Shown one piece after another: positions 34,441-47,400 of a stretch of DNA of 64,000 nt (positions are counted from its first letter, which is position 1; each line of letters starts with the position of its first letter). Under the pieces are notes generated by a model, which saw nothing but the letters and a program-made list of their open reading frames with translations, was not told the origin of the DNA and did not search any database. Origin of the DNA: Opisthorchis felineus (lineage: Eukaryota > Platyhelminthes > Trematoda > Opisthorchiida > Opisthorchiidae); NCBI GenBank assembly GCA_004794785.1, contig SJOL01009422.1, positions 651,162 to 715,161 of the forward strand, read 5' to 3'. Position numbers and translations under genes: made by a program.

Positions 34441-37400
34441 CGAAAAAACGCCTTCAGACTCGTCCACAGCAAAGCCAAGAAATGTCAAACTAATCTAGAG
34501 TTGATGTCCATCCTTACTTCTAACATGCACCCGTAATGGCTTAGGGAAAAGTGTTACCCGAAAACAATGCACGAACATGCCACAATTAATGGATTGCATG
34601 ATTTCACGTGACTACGACTAAACGTCCTTTCAGCTTACTAAAACTACTTAGAAAACAAGTGTCAATATTTGGTCGGGTATTTAATAGCGTAGGGAGATTT
34701 GGACAGTTTCAATTTGACTTTCGTCCTATAATCAAAGTCAGCCTATGCTGAGGACACCTGTTGAGAACCATCGGCAGTGCGCATAGGATCCGAGTGCGGC
34801 ACTGTGAGATGCACAGTACTGATGATTCTCAATGAGGATGAAAGATCAATACAGTGCTTCTCGGGCCCTCACCTCAATCGCATGTGGCTAAAGACTACTA
34901 GTCAGCTCTTCTAATCACATATTTCCTTATGACGTCTTGTCGTCTATAACCTGCGTATTGCCTAGCAGGATTGTGACTCGATGGGCTCTACGAGGGAGAC
35001 CAATCGACGTCCGTATTGCAGGTCTGGGGAAACTGGTGCTAACTGCATTTCAGTTTCAACAATTAAATCAATGAACAAAAACATCCTGGTGTATAGTTTT
35101 ATCTTTCCTGAGTCCGCTTCTGGAGGGTGACTTCACGAGTAGATTTAGAATTGTGAAGCTGAGAATGCTTGCCGGGTCATTTTAACTGTACAGTCTACGG
35201 GTAGACGAAAAGCATCACATTCAAAAGATTACTTTATTTCGATGAGTGTCGGGAGAAATAACTTAGGACATCAAGTATGTTTTCTACTGTGTGCTGCTCC
35301 TATTCTGGAGAAGGCTGGCTGAGCAGGGCGGGAAACTTCACATCCGGTGATCTCAATCCACCGTACTCAATTAGAATGTTTTGTACCAAAGCAAAATGCA
35401 TTCAGAGGCTTGACAAAAAATCATTGTAAATGACTTTCAAAAACAAAAGCAAGTTAGGGAAAAATGTGATGGCTGAAGAAACCTGTACCGTCGACGTAAT
35501 TTGCAAACAGGCATTTTTTTAGAAACAGGCCTTTCGAGGGATTTCCTACGAAATCCAGGCAGTCTGTGTTCGGCATCACCGTGAAAGAAAATGAAATCTG
35601 CCTGCGTTTTAAAAACGCAAGATCAAAACCCAGCAGGACCAAGCTCAAGTATGAGCCATCCTAATGGCAGGAATCTAAGTCCAGTCATTTTCACTTTGAC
35701 CAATTTTAGGACGGAAGTGTCAATGTCTGAAAACGAAGAGTGATGTGAAATTTAACAATCGAATCATTCAAACCAAGTTAAACAAAACTCAAAACCCAGA
35801 ACTGTCGCGTGCGTTTGATTTGGTATAAATTACGAATTAATGTTGACAACTTTCGGTAGATAGTTATTTGAACTAATTGATCGTTTCTCAAAATAGCCAG
35901 TTGTAAAAATTTGTCCGAGTGCGGAAGACTCATTTAGCTTTGTCAGTAATCTCATTCATTCAGTATTTTTACTACAGCCCGATGTACATATTTCGGTGTG
36001 TGTGCATAAACAGTCGAATACCGATATCGGCTTTTCGGAATGCATGTTGAACGTGACATTCATCAGAGTCTCATTTCTACCCCATTTTGTCGCGGTAGTT
36101 TTTAGCTAGTTGCTTACCTCGGTAGCCGTTCATACTAGCTGATCGACCAGCATTCACTTTTTCAATCTTCAGACCACATTACTACGCTTTGTAATTCCAA
36201 AATACCTGCCGAATTTCTAATGGTGAGCGTCCGTTTAGCAGTCTGAAGGAGGTCACATTTCTCGAGAGCACACATGTCCTTCCCGAAAAATTACACAGTA
36301 GATTTACCCCATCAAAACTACAAAACAGTGCTTTATAGTTTGATGAGTTATTTTTATGATAGGATTGATGAGACAGTTCAGCTGACCGAACGAGCAAGAA
36401 TAAGCGTAAAACAGTTTTACTTTCTGCTAAATCGTTTAAAGCCTTGTCAGTTCACGAGAGCCTAGAAATTCACAAATTCAGCCGATCTATGCCAGCACCA
36501 CTTACGAGCAACAGCGTAACACCACGAGTGTGCACAACAACCGACATCTCGGAAATCGAACCCGATCTCGTTTCAGCCTACTGTGAACCACCGGTTGAAA
36601 AGAATTTCTTACCATAGACTTTTGATTAATTAAGGGAAGTTGACCTCAGTGCGCTATGCTCCAACCTGACTGCTGTGGGAACTTGAGATCCTACACTGGA
36701 CCCTGACCTCAACTGACTAGAATGAATCATTTAAATAGCACATGTATAAGAGGAATAGTATGACTTGAACGATGATTAATGGTTCGTTCGTCATCTAGAA
36801 GGCGAAAGGGTTCAGCTGCACTGAACTCTGCCGATGTGGACCTTTCACATTCATCAAACTACAGGATGGATCACTAACTCTGTCCAAATTTCCGACATGA
36901 TTTTCAATTTAGGAACACATCCACTCGTATTTGAGAATATTGTTTAATGGGGCACAGTACGTACCTACTACAAGTGATAAGTATGACCAGAAGAGTGTGG
37001 CATTACTCTTATTTACCATTACACAAAACCCGACAGCAACGCATTTATCAACCTGTTTGTTTTATCCAACCATAGTTAACGTCATTTAATTACAATCAGT
37101 TTTGCCAGACTTTTGACAAAAACATTTATTTATATGTTGAAAACACCTATACGGTATATAGTTTACCAAACGTTCGGGCCATCAAAGGCAGTCCTTGAAA
37201 GAATCTTACATTGACTTATGATCAGTAATCGACCGGTCATAAAAAAAAACTTAGAACGCTTTATATGCCATACGCGGAAGCCCAATTTTTCAGTTTTTTT
37301 CAGTGGTCCTTGGCCAGTATCCTTAAGCTGATTTTGTTGCACTCACAAAACTATGTTGCAGTATCAACTTAGTTTTCGGTGTTTGAATCTGTCAATCATT

Positions 37401-40400
37401 TGGCCAATACAGTTTTGCCATAAGTGTCCACATACCTTGTTGAATACCGAATGCACTGATGCAGCCACCCCTGTTGGTAAAGCGACTTTCACAACAAAAT
37501 TGCCAAGCAGTTCCCAAGAATGTGGACTAATTCAAAGCCAAGGTGACTTATTAGACGGGCGCAAACGGAGGTCATATTGTGGTTGTTGATTCAGGACACG
37601 AAATTTTGCAGTACAAACTGAATGTGTCTGTCGGTCAGGGGCATGAGTGAACTTGTGTTTGGCACGTTGGAATCATCTTATAAATACGCAACCTAAAGCC
37701 AGTGCATACAGCGTTTAGTTAAATCGAGGCATCATCTGTGTACAGAGCCAGTGAAAGACAGAGTGGTTGTCTTGGTGTGAAACATTCACTTATGAAATTC
37801 ATATCCAGTGTAAGTGTTATTCTTAAAGCCTGTCAACTAACCACCAATGAAATTGGAAAGAGCGCATCTTCAGGTACACTTGAGCTAGCTGGTTGAATGA
37901 TGTTACAAGTCCTCGTGCTATCATTTTTTCCGCTACTAGTCGGCCGAATTTTCTCACAACAGTTTGGACCCTCAAAATGGGCATTCCTGATGCATCAGCA
38001 GGCTCATTACCTCAACAGCTTATTCCTCATCATCTAATTCACAGTCCGTATTTACATCACCGTGTACACTCTGGACGGAAGAACCCAGTCATTCTTGACC
38101 ATGGCTTTGTTCTGTGTGCCGACGAGCTGGCGTGTTCAAAGACGATCTGATGAGTGACCCATCCTGGTTTCTTATCATGCCTTTGGTCGCAAGGGTACTT
38201 AAACCCCGAAAATCCCATATGAAAGGCCACCGTGCTGTCATTACCAGCTACTTGGGTGCATCGGAATTGTCAGGTCTGAGCAGGTGAACCTGTTCACACT
38301 TAACTTAGGTGATTATTTCCTCAAACGGAATTACTGCACTTGAGCAGGACGGGCAATGTCTAGCTAAATGTTGTGATCACAAATTACACTGACATGTAAC
38401 TACATGTGACTAATTAAATAATCTTCCAGGTCTCTATTTCCCATTGTGCTGGGTGACCAAAATGTTATGGCGAGCTTGTTAGTTGATAGAAAAAGTCAAG
38501 TCAATTAATGGGTCATTGCTCGGGACAATCACCCAACAGGCCACATCACTCCAGTGTGGACATATTCACATGTTCAGACATGACAATTCAGATGTTTCCA
38601 GCGTGCGTCACTGGAGTGCAGGTGACACATATACACAGCGTATGTTTTCGGATCGGAGTCTGATGTTTGTCCGCTTCGGTGTGGACCAACCGGGATAATA
38701 GCGCCAGAGGAAACTTAGGACAAACACTACCGGCCAGCCGCTTTGGTCCAACGATTAAGCTTGATGTCACGGTTTCAACTTATCCTGGAGAATCGTGTGA
38801 TACACGTTGCTGGCGGTTTTAAATAAGAAATGAAGGGATTAGACGTGGTTCTTAGATGTTCGGTATTGAATGATCTCACGGGTGAAGAATTCTCAGTTGA
38901 AATATCCTAATCTCCTGAAAATATCACCAAATGGCCGATTCGCTGAGTTAAAATTTGATAACTTGGAGGTTTTGGTGGACTGTAAATCAATAACTTACTG
39001 ATCCTATCGATCGGTGGCCATTGAGTTGGTGGTGTTGAATTGAAGAGTAAATATCCCCATCTGATGACAGTACAAATCCAACCAACTGCGCGCCTTCAAT
39101 CGGACTATCAGTAAGGACCAACAGTTATCATTTGAAAGTACTACAGTTAAAATCCCAGCGCCTCTGCTAAGTTTTATTATTTTTTAAGATTTTATGACAT
39201 TAAAAATTTAACTGATGTAAAAAGAAGGCTCAGTTGCACAATGTTTTTTGGGATTATGGAACTCACTCAGCGCTGAAAATTTCTCGTTCGTTATTGAGAG
39301 CTACTTTGTTCGGACCATATGGTGTACCATATGGCGTTTTGAAGTCGCCGGTACAAGACAGATACCACAGGGGCAAATCAGCATTTGCAGGAATGACTGA
39401 AAAGTACAACGAGTTGTTATCGTGTACTCTCCGCACTTCCCAGGAACAAACTGAGATATTTATAAAAAGAGAGCGTCCGTAGACATTTAGATAGCACAAT
39501 ATGGCCCCTTTATATTTCGCGCTGATCAGTAGTTAGAAAGTTAACATAACACAACTTCTTACTTTCACCCTTTTCAACGAGACGATTGCTGAAGGACCAC
39601 TTGTAGTAAGCCTGTGTCTGAAAGCCGGTTTGTGATAAACGGTGTTTAACATGGTGATAACGGTAGGATGCGCAATGATATTTGAGTTTTTGGGCTGCGA
39701 GGCTGAGCGAAGCCCAATAAGCACAGTCTCACAGTGCTGCGGACACCGTTTTATCTAAGATCTCGTTATTCTGTTCAGTTGTGAACATGAAGGAGAATTG
39801 ATTCATGTTGTCATTGTGCCTGTTTGACATCTATTTCGGCAACTGACTAAAAAAACGGATTACAGAGTAACCAGTTCTCTTCGCAACTGCTAACCATGTA
39901 CCAACCGCGGGTACTAGAAATTTAAAACAATCACACCCATGGTCATGCGTAGTCAGCCTGCTGGTTGCGGCAGCCAAGTGATCTGTTTTCATTTCATCGC
40001 CCTGCTTTGCATCGCCCACCCGCGCTAGCATACGGATCGGCTATTTATCCATTCACATCTACATATCTCTGGCTGCTATGCGCACCACCCAGGACTGCTG
40101 CCCGGGCATTTCCTCAGTCACGCAGGGTCAACTAACGTTCATCTGGCCGCTGAACCCAGGTACGTATAACGCGAGTGCAGTGGTAGGTAGCTGCTAGGTG
40201 GTTGTCGTGAAAGACGCTAAGACAAACTGTCTGTCGCCTGCTATTGTAGTAACTGCGTTACAGAGCCTAGAACTAGACACCCTGGTTTAGTGTTTGGGCA
40301 TCAAACTTGGCAGTGCTACTGTTGAGCGCTTGTGGCTACGCGATCATCTGTTTAGTTGAGCCTCCAAATGGTGTCATTTGCGCCACTAAGAGCTTCGACT

Positions 40401-40950
40401 TTGGCTCCTCCTGCGTCTTTCCTGTTCTGAATCCCAAGGCACTTGAGACCTACCGACAATATCTGGACAGTCCAGGATTGACGCCTACCTGCGAGACCCT
40501 TACAAACTCAGCTCTAGAATGCTGCAGTTAATTCCACCAAGGTACATAAGGGGGTCAAAAAGGACTACCTAAAGCTCATGTTCCAAGAAGCAAACACCGA
40601 TAAACCAAAAATACACTTCGCCGATGTCCTCTGTACGCGTAACGTTTATAATTAATGAAAGGTAAACAGAACTTCGAGCATTCGGTTACTCCTTCTCCTC
40701 CAACTATTGTACGCGGAACACTAGAGAGGTCTTTGCTTGGCTGGAAGACTTTTCCAGACGTCAAGCGCACTTCCGGAGATCCCCGACTATTGGCGCGGAA
40801 CAGTTATAGCCCTGACGATACAACGCCAGTTATTGTGCACTTGAAGCGTATTGGGCAAACTAACTACATCTAAATGCGCAGAATCTATCTAACCGCGACA
40901 GGCTTAGCAGCTATCAACAACGATACTACCTCCATTGAGGAAATTCTGTC
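34440..40950. repeat. Segmental repeat, copy B, left part
   Basis: Collinear with copy A 110-6,490; see anchor pairs in copy A. ORFs here (36,182-36,465, 37,893-38,150, 39,234-39,499) are not open in copy A at the same positions, which argues against coding function. A tRNA-like segment lies at about 39,093-39,162. Confidence 0.75.
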
Positions 40951-43900
40951 GAACACAAAACCAACTTCCTACTTGAAATTAACATCACTTATTTTCCCGC
41001 ACTAGGAAGAATGCAGAGCAGTTGATTTTTCTCACCAGCTCGTCTTCTTTAATGGTTTCAATGAGCTCCGCATGAAGATGCAAGCAAATTTGCTGAACAA
41101 CCCGCTACAAACTCCGACGCTCTCCACGGCAGCACCCGGTCCTCAGCCACCGACCATCCTTCAAAATTAGCCTCTGTGCTGATACTTGGGTCAAAATTGG
41201 GGGATAAAAAGTCGCAGATGATTCATTTCGCAAAGGGATGAGACTACCGGCCACTAATTTCACTTCATCAAGCGCAGAAGGCCTGAGTAAGGATGCGGCC
41301 ATCATTCGTGACTCTGAGAACCGAAGCCAGTGAACAGGATAAAATGAATCTGGAATTTCAACGTACGCCGAGTCATCCATGCTGATCGCGAACGAGCAGG
41401 AAATCAGCGCGAGCACAGTGAAAGTGACTACGGTTGATTAAGCCAGGTGGACATCCTAACATCGGAGACCTGCTTACCAAACTGAGTACGCAGACGTCCG
41501 CTGAAACAAACCTTTAGGTAGTTCCATTGAAAGCATTATCATCGCTCATCTGGTCCACACTCAAGGCGGCCACTTAAGGGCTATCGGCGACTTCGATGGC
41601 CAAATTTCACCCAAAAAATATCAGGGGAAAGCCGAGCTCATCTCCAAAGACTGGCGGAGCCACGAACATACAAGGGTTGTTAAAATTTTGTCCACGAGGG
41701 GAAAATGCGCTCCAGAAACGCCTTTGCCGCCTGAAGTTGAATACCAACTGGATGCGGATGTCTGCTCCAGTTCCCGGGGTGTTTGAAGACGGGCGGCAGT
41801 ATTTAGGCGTCCAAACAGACCGCGATAAAAGCTAGAATTCCCTGTAATGAAGAGTTACCACATCTTTGCTATCTATATAATCTTGTGAATTACGCTAAAT
41901 CAACCTGCCATTTTGCCATACAAACCAACAAATGCGGTTTTACAGAAATGGTTCATGGTTTTTGAATTTCAAGTTATTTGGTAGATACAGGAGGATGAAG
42001 TTCACTAAACGCTCGTGCTCAACAGCTGCACATTTTCAAAACGGGGTTTACGCTTTTCATGCATCGCCAAAATATACAACTTTACTTAAAATTGTTGGGA
42101 AATGAAGTGTTCCAAAAACCTTAGTTTTCCAACTCTGAACTGTATGATTCTCCATAAACTTGAGGAACAAAAACTTTGCGGTAATTCCAGGTTGTCAATT
42201 GTTCATTAAAGTTTGAGCTCGCCGCCTGTTGCCCAGTTGCTGAGGTCATCTTATGCTTTTTTGTAGCGCTGCAACTTTTATTCCCTTTTTGTTGAGGTAA
42301 CAAATGCTCTCCTCTAAAGCGCTCGTTTACCTCTAGTTTCACGTTGAGGCATGGTGGGTGCGATTAGTAGTTGGGGGTTTGTGCCATCGTTCCAACCTCA
42401 CGTACATCACGAATAGGTTAAGCTTCTTGCACCGAGGTTGTTCTACGGTCTACTCAAAATGGCACCCTCGAAGCTAGATGTGCTGCTCAACCCCAGGTAA
42501 ATTCGCAAGCTATACGCAGCTCGGGTTTTTCACTTATTCAACGTTTCTGTCGACAACAAACCGACGGATGTTTTTCATTCTGAATAAAACAACGACTGGT
42601 CTATGACTAGCAGGTTCACCTCTAATCTGAGAATTGGTTTGGCTACCATAATAACCTATTTTGAGGAGATTTTGCAGCTCAGGATCATTAATGGATATTT
42701 CGCCTCTTGCTTCGTAGACTTGATCCCTCATAGCTGAACAGGAGCTGTAAAACAATACTTCTAGAGAATCCACTCAACTGACTCTTCAGTGATGCAATTC
42801 AAACACTAAAGTAGGCATTTTGGAATTGCTCTTTCGTTTCAATAGGCGGCACCACTGTTTGAATTTGACTATGAAAAGGTCACACAATCTCACGACGTAC
42901 GCTGGAATTTTAACGACAACTGCTGATGCTTTGGTTGAAATTATTGCTTAATGACAAATTTCTACCCCAATTATTATGTCATAGTAGTTGAAACAACGAG
43001 GAAGAGTGCAAAGTCTGCGTCTGGTACCAGGTACAACGCATTCAACAAGGTCGTTGTTATTGCCGACAAACTGAATAACCGATGCAAAATGACCGATGGA
43101 ATTCAGTTTACGTTCGTTGCGAGTTGGGAAAGTCGCGATAAGCTTTTCGTAGAGAGACTTGAAATGGTTGACCTTAGTAAGTTATTCAAGAAATTCGAAA
43201 GTAGTCACATCAAGAACACCTAGATGCTCCAATGAGGCTATACTGTTTTGATCATTTGAGGAAAATGCGCGAGTACGAAACGTTTTCTGAAATGTCAAGT
43301 TTGGCAACAAGGATTTCACCTCTGTGGGCGAAAACAAAACCGTGAAGAACATTTGCGCATACGATGTCATACCACCAATTCCATGTAATCTTGGATAAGA
43401 TGTATACGTGGTTTTGGGAATGTCAGTAGGCAATGTGCAAACTTGATGGTCGGTGCCATTTCAAAAGAGACGCGCTTCTTGTGTAATCCAACAGACAAAT
43501 CATTGATTTGAGGGGTTTATCGGCGACAATGTCTATAGTTTACTGTGGCCTTCTTTGAGACCAGATGAAGTGGGGGTATCCACAAGCTGGTAGATGAGAA
43601 AGCTAGGGCACATGAGAAGCGAATGGCCGAATTCCACTTTCTTCCTGGAGACGAATTTTTTGTTCTTGCAAGAAACGGAGAATTTGGGTAGATAAGTGCT
43701 ATAGGGCGTCACCTTTAGGTTTCAGTGGAATCCGTGTAGAGTTTACTCAGTGGAGACTTTATTTGTGCGGCGTAAAAAAAATCAAAATGATCTCATTTAC
43801 AAAAAATGAATGTTGTTCACAGTCGGACTGCCTTATTTGCATGAGGTAAACAATGGAGCGAAGGCGTGTAAGGAAGTCGGTAGCAGCAATGGGAATTTGT

Positions 43901-45410
43901 ACACCAGGTATGATGAATGCACGCGGGATAAGTTGTTCCAACCTTGTTCAAGAGTAAGAATTTTCTGACTGTATATTCTGACCTGCTGGCGTCCCAAATT
44001 TTAAGTAAGGACTGCATTAGATTGTCAGTGCCTACGTGTGTATAATCGATGTCCATCAGGGTGCTGAGGCACGGAACTTTTGGAAACCGTTGAAGCAAAA
44101 CAACTTTACTCACTCACCTAAATTTTGAAACGATCGGCTGCAAATTGGTGAGCAACAGTAATTAGGTACGGATTGTTGAATGGCCTTTTCAGCTTTCCCG
44201 GACGCAAGGCTGAAGGAGTGCTGCTGAGATACGCCACAATCTTTTCTATCCTTACATCAATAGCCCCTCAGATGCCGTAGCTTGACTGAATTCTGCCAAA
44301 CTCACGGTGTTGGGTTACAAAATATTGTTTCGTATAAACAACAGTGGTGCTGCAGTTCAGCCTAGGTTGATTCGTACGGTAATAATAATAATAGCAATAA
44401 AAAAACGGAGCGTTTGAAACGTATTGATGCACCCTATTTCTGGGTCTATAGACGCACAGGGCACGTGATCAGAGTACTACTTAAGTTGAACGCACTTGTG
44501 TGACCGTGAGCTAGCATGATATCGACTTGTAAATCCTTTATTGGAAGATGTGACAACAAATCCTTTGCTGAAGCTGATTAAACTTATGAGTGTTGCTTCC
44601 TTAGTTTTTTTTAACCGGATGCGCCAACGAGCCTTTTAGCAAGTCATTTTGCTGGCATTTTGGCAGTTTTGACAGCAGAGAGATCATTGGCTTTTCTGTA
44701 ACTGTTTTTTAGGCAGTTTTCGGGTAGCCGGAGTCTCAGATATAACCAACTATTCTCTTATTCGTGACTTTTTGAATCCTGATGGTCAAAACTACGCATT
44801 TCTTGAACTAAAGCATTCAGTGGAACTTTATCAGACGATGAAATATTGACCACTCAATCAGGATCGGGCGACTCTATTGTAACACTGGTACTACGCAAGA
44901 CTTATTAGCGCTGCCTCTTGCATAAGGCAAGCTCTGCAACCAAGATGATCATTTCTAGTGAAAACAATTAAGGCTTAACGGAATCTGTACCTCCAAACAA
45001 AGGCAACTTCATTGAAGTATGGCATGGCAGGAAAAAATCTGATTATTGGAAAGCCGCAGGGGGGACTTGGAATTCTGCAACCACCTAAACAGTTCCAGTG
45101 ACCGTCAACGCAAGCCGATTGTATTTGGAAAACCAAGGGCAAGAGGGCGTCTGACTACAAACTTTGACAAGAAGAAAAGCGCGCCAAATTGTGCCTTGAT
45201 GTGTGGCATAAAGGAAGTGCATTTGCTCCAATGAATTTGCCATTTCAAACCGGACCAACCATGAGAGAAAATGACGAATCAATTTCACCACGTATTGTGA
45301 CAATCGAACGCAAGAATTACACAAAGCAATACATCAACAGCAGCCATTTGGAATCTTAGTGGGATTATTATCAATAGGCAATCAGGCTACAGTTCTGTGC
45401 TGCTCTTTGC
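40950..45410. other. Copy-B-specific segment of about 4.6 kb, content unassigned
   Basis: Copy A has no counterpart between about 6,490 and 6,700. The segment holds ORFs of 60-103 codons (41,105-41,416 -, 41,596-41,835 +, 42,534-42,773 -, 42,951-43,223 +, 43,182-43,433 -, 43,817-44,113 -), none with a domain I recognise. Its right end carries the PLE terminal repeat with hammerhead (45,378-45,560). It is either an inserted composite element or sequence lost from copy A. Confidence 0.45.
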
Positions 45411-45421
45411 AAACTATTTAA
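45378..45421 (+). promoter_or_regulatory. Second PLE promoter-like site: CAAT box and TATA-like box
   Basis: GCAATCA (45,378-45,384) precedes TATTTAA (45,415-45,421) by 37 nt, and TATTTAA precedes the hammerhead core by exactly 47 nt. The same arrangement is seen at 25,282-25,367 with 38 and 47 nt. Confidence 0.45.
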
Positions 45422-45457
45422 GCTCAGGCATGAAGAGGGGGACTACCCACCCAGGAA

Positions 45458-45499
45458 TGCACTGAAGATGTCTCCCCGAATGGTGACGAAACGTCTGCA
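45458..45499 (+). ncRNA. Best-preserved hammerhead-ribozyme motif (PLE terminal repeat)
   Basis: All core elements are intact: stem I TGCA (45,458-45,461) pairs with TGCA (45,496-45,499), CTGAAGA (45,462-45,468), stem II GUCUCC with GGUGAC, GAAAC (45,488-45,492), and the preferred cleavage triplet GUC (45,493-45,495). Stem III is the two-base AC/GU seen in minimal type I hammerheads that act as dimers. One additional U lies between core A9 and stem II. The common terminal repeat continues to about 45,550. Confidence 0.75.
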
Positions 45500-45569
45500 A
45501 GTCAGTTGCAAAGCTCGGCGAACAGATCACGGCCACCTGATCAATTAACAAAGAGCCTAGTCTCCAATT

Positions 45570-47400
45570 TCCTGGAGTCCAATATCACATGAAGGTCAAA
45601 GCAACCCTATTGTTATTTCGGAATCAGCTACCTACCGCTCCTTCTTTGCCCATTATATCTGCCCCAATCACAGAGAGCAACCCTGTCGTCCAGTTCGGCT
45701 GCGTTGTGGTTCATGAAGGGATAAAATTTATGTGTCTCCCGATCAATTCCTAATGAGGCGGGGATTGGAACACCTGGGTAAATAGAAGAAGTCTCCAGTT
45801 GGACCAGTAGTCTTCTCACCTCTGCCATGGCTCTTTGACGGCCGCTACACTATCTGGTTATACCAAAAACCACAGCGTCACACCACGAATTACTAGGGGT
45901 TGTATGGCCTTGCGGCTGCACCCTTCTAAATCCTCAGGTTTGCCTACCCCAGATTTGAAGGATGGCTCCACCTGCCAACTTAGTGTAACCCCCATCGCAG
46001 GTAAGCCGGTGCTAAAGTCCATCCCCACTGGGAATAGTCCGGTGTTTGCTTCAGCCCTTCAAACCGGAGTGAAGCCTACATTTTTGGCCTAAAAATGTTC
46101 TAAGAAACGCATCATGCGGTCTAGAGAAACAGTCCTGTTCTCAACACAAACGTCTGTCTACCGTTAGTGAACAAACTCCTCGTGTCAGTATATTGAGCAA
46201 ACACCCCAAGAATGCATTCAAAGCCCCTTCGAGGCCCCTGAAATCGATCACCAATTTTTCTCTGCTCATGCAACATACATTTGCCTAACCCCTGTACGTC
46301 TGCCACCAACAAACTGCATGCAAAGTCAGTCCTACACATCGCACCCTCCCGTCATCGATCGATCATATTTCTACACAGCTTTTAATGTCGCGGCCGCTCT
46401 TTGCGCCTAACTACTGCCTTGGTTACGTCTGACATATGATTACCAGCCAACTGAGTAAAATCCCTTCATCACCCACAAAAACGAATGCCTCTCTTCAACA
46501 GTTGTGTGAATCAAGCTACCAGTAGTCTTGTGACCTGTTTTATCCCTGCCTTTGGGTTTAACCTCTCGTTAGAATCTAAAAACGAATTCCAACTTGCGTG
46601 CCCCTGCCAACAGCTAATATAACCTACTTCCGCCTCGTCTCCCCAGTCACCAAGCCTTCTTTGGATCAGGTTTCATGAGATAGCAAGCCGAACTTATCAT
46701 GTGTCCAAACATTATAAACCACATTTCCGCCTATACGTTTGCCGCCTCTAAAAACACGAGCACAGTGAATTGCCCTTGAAATTTTGAAGGCATTCAGCTT
46801 GATCTCGCATGACATCGTTGCTGGTAACTGCAATGGCTTTGGCATCATTGGAACACTGTTTTGACGCCTAGCCCAATTGCGGCGCAAGCCATACCGTAGA
46901 ATAAATGATTGTGGGGTGGATTTGCCAGGTTCATGCTACTAGTGTCTTTCTAGAGGATCTGTCATATGCCAGAGGCTTCTTGTCACCTACCCTTCCGCCG
47001 AACGCAACTTGTCTCTGCTTTGGTAACGAGCGGACAACCCGGTTATTCATGATCCTCCTAGAATGCGACTGACGCCTGTTGTCAACAACCCCATGCCAAC
47101 CGTTATCCACTAAAACCCTGCAAAACCGTACATATCGTTCAAAAAACCGGCAAAATAGCTTCACCTTACAGTCACCACCCTAGGCCCATAACATGCACGC
47201 AGTTGACCACCATAAAAAGCTAGAAGTCTGGAACAGAGCTACATGTTGATACGAATTTTTTCTCCGAAATGGTATCAAAAACGGTGAGTTTGCTTTATTA
47301 CTTCCCTTTCCGCATATCAACCAAACGCTGTTGCCCCTTGTTTGTATTGCTTCCGTTTCCCACATAACAAACATTTCGTTCGCTTTCACGGGAAAGATGC
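45570..47400. repeat. Segmental repeat, copy B, right part
   Basis: Collinear with copy A about 6,700-8,350. Examples are TTACTAGGGGTTGTATGGCC (45,890) against TTACTTAGGGTTTTACAGCC (6,959), and ACCGTACATATCGTTCAAAA (47,122) against ACCGTACATATATCGTTCAA (8,037). A plus ORF at 45,835-46,092 is not conserved as an open frame in copy A. Confidence 0.7.

Noticed and set aside
43817..44113. Minus ORFs at 43.2-44.1 kb as a transposase
   Set aside because: I looked for MULE and integrase motifs and found none convincing.
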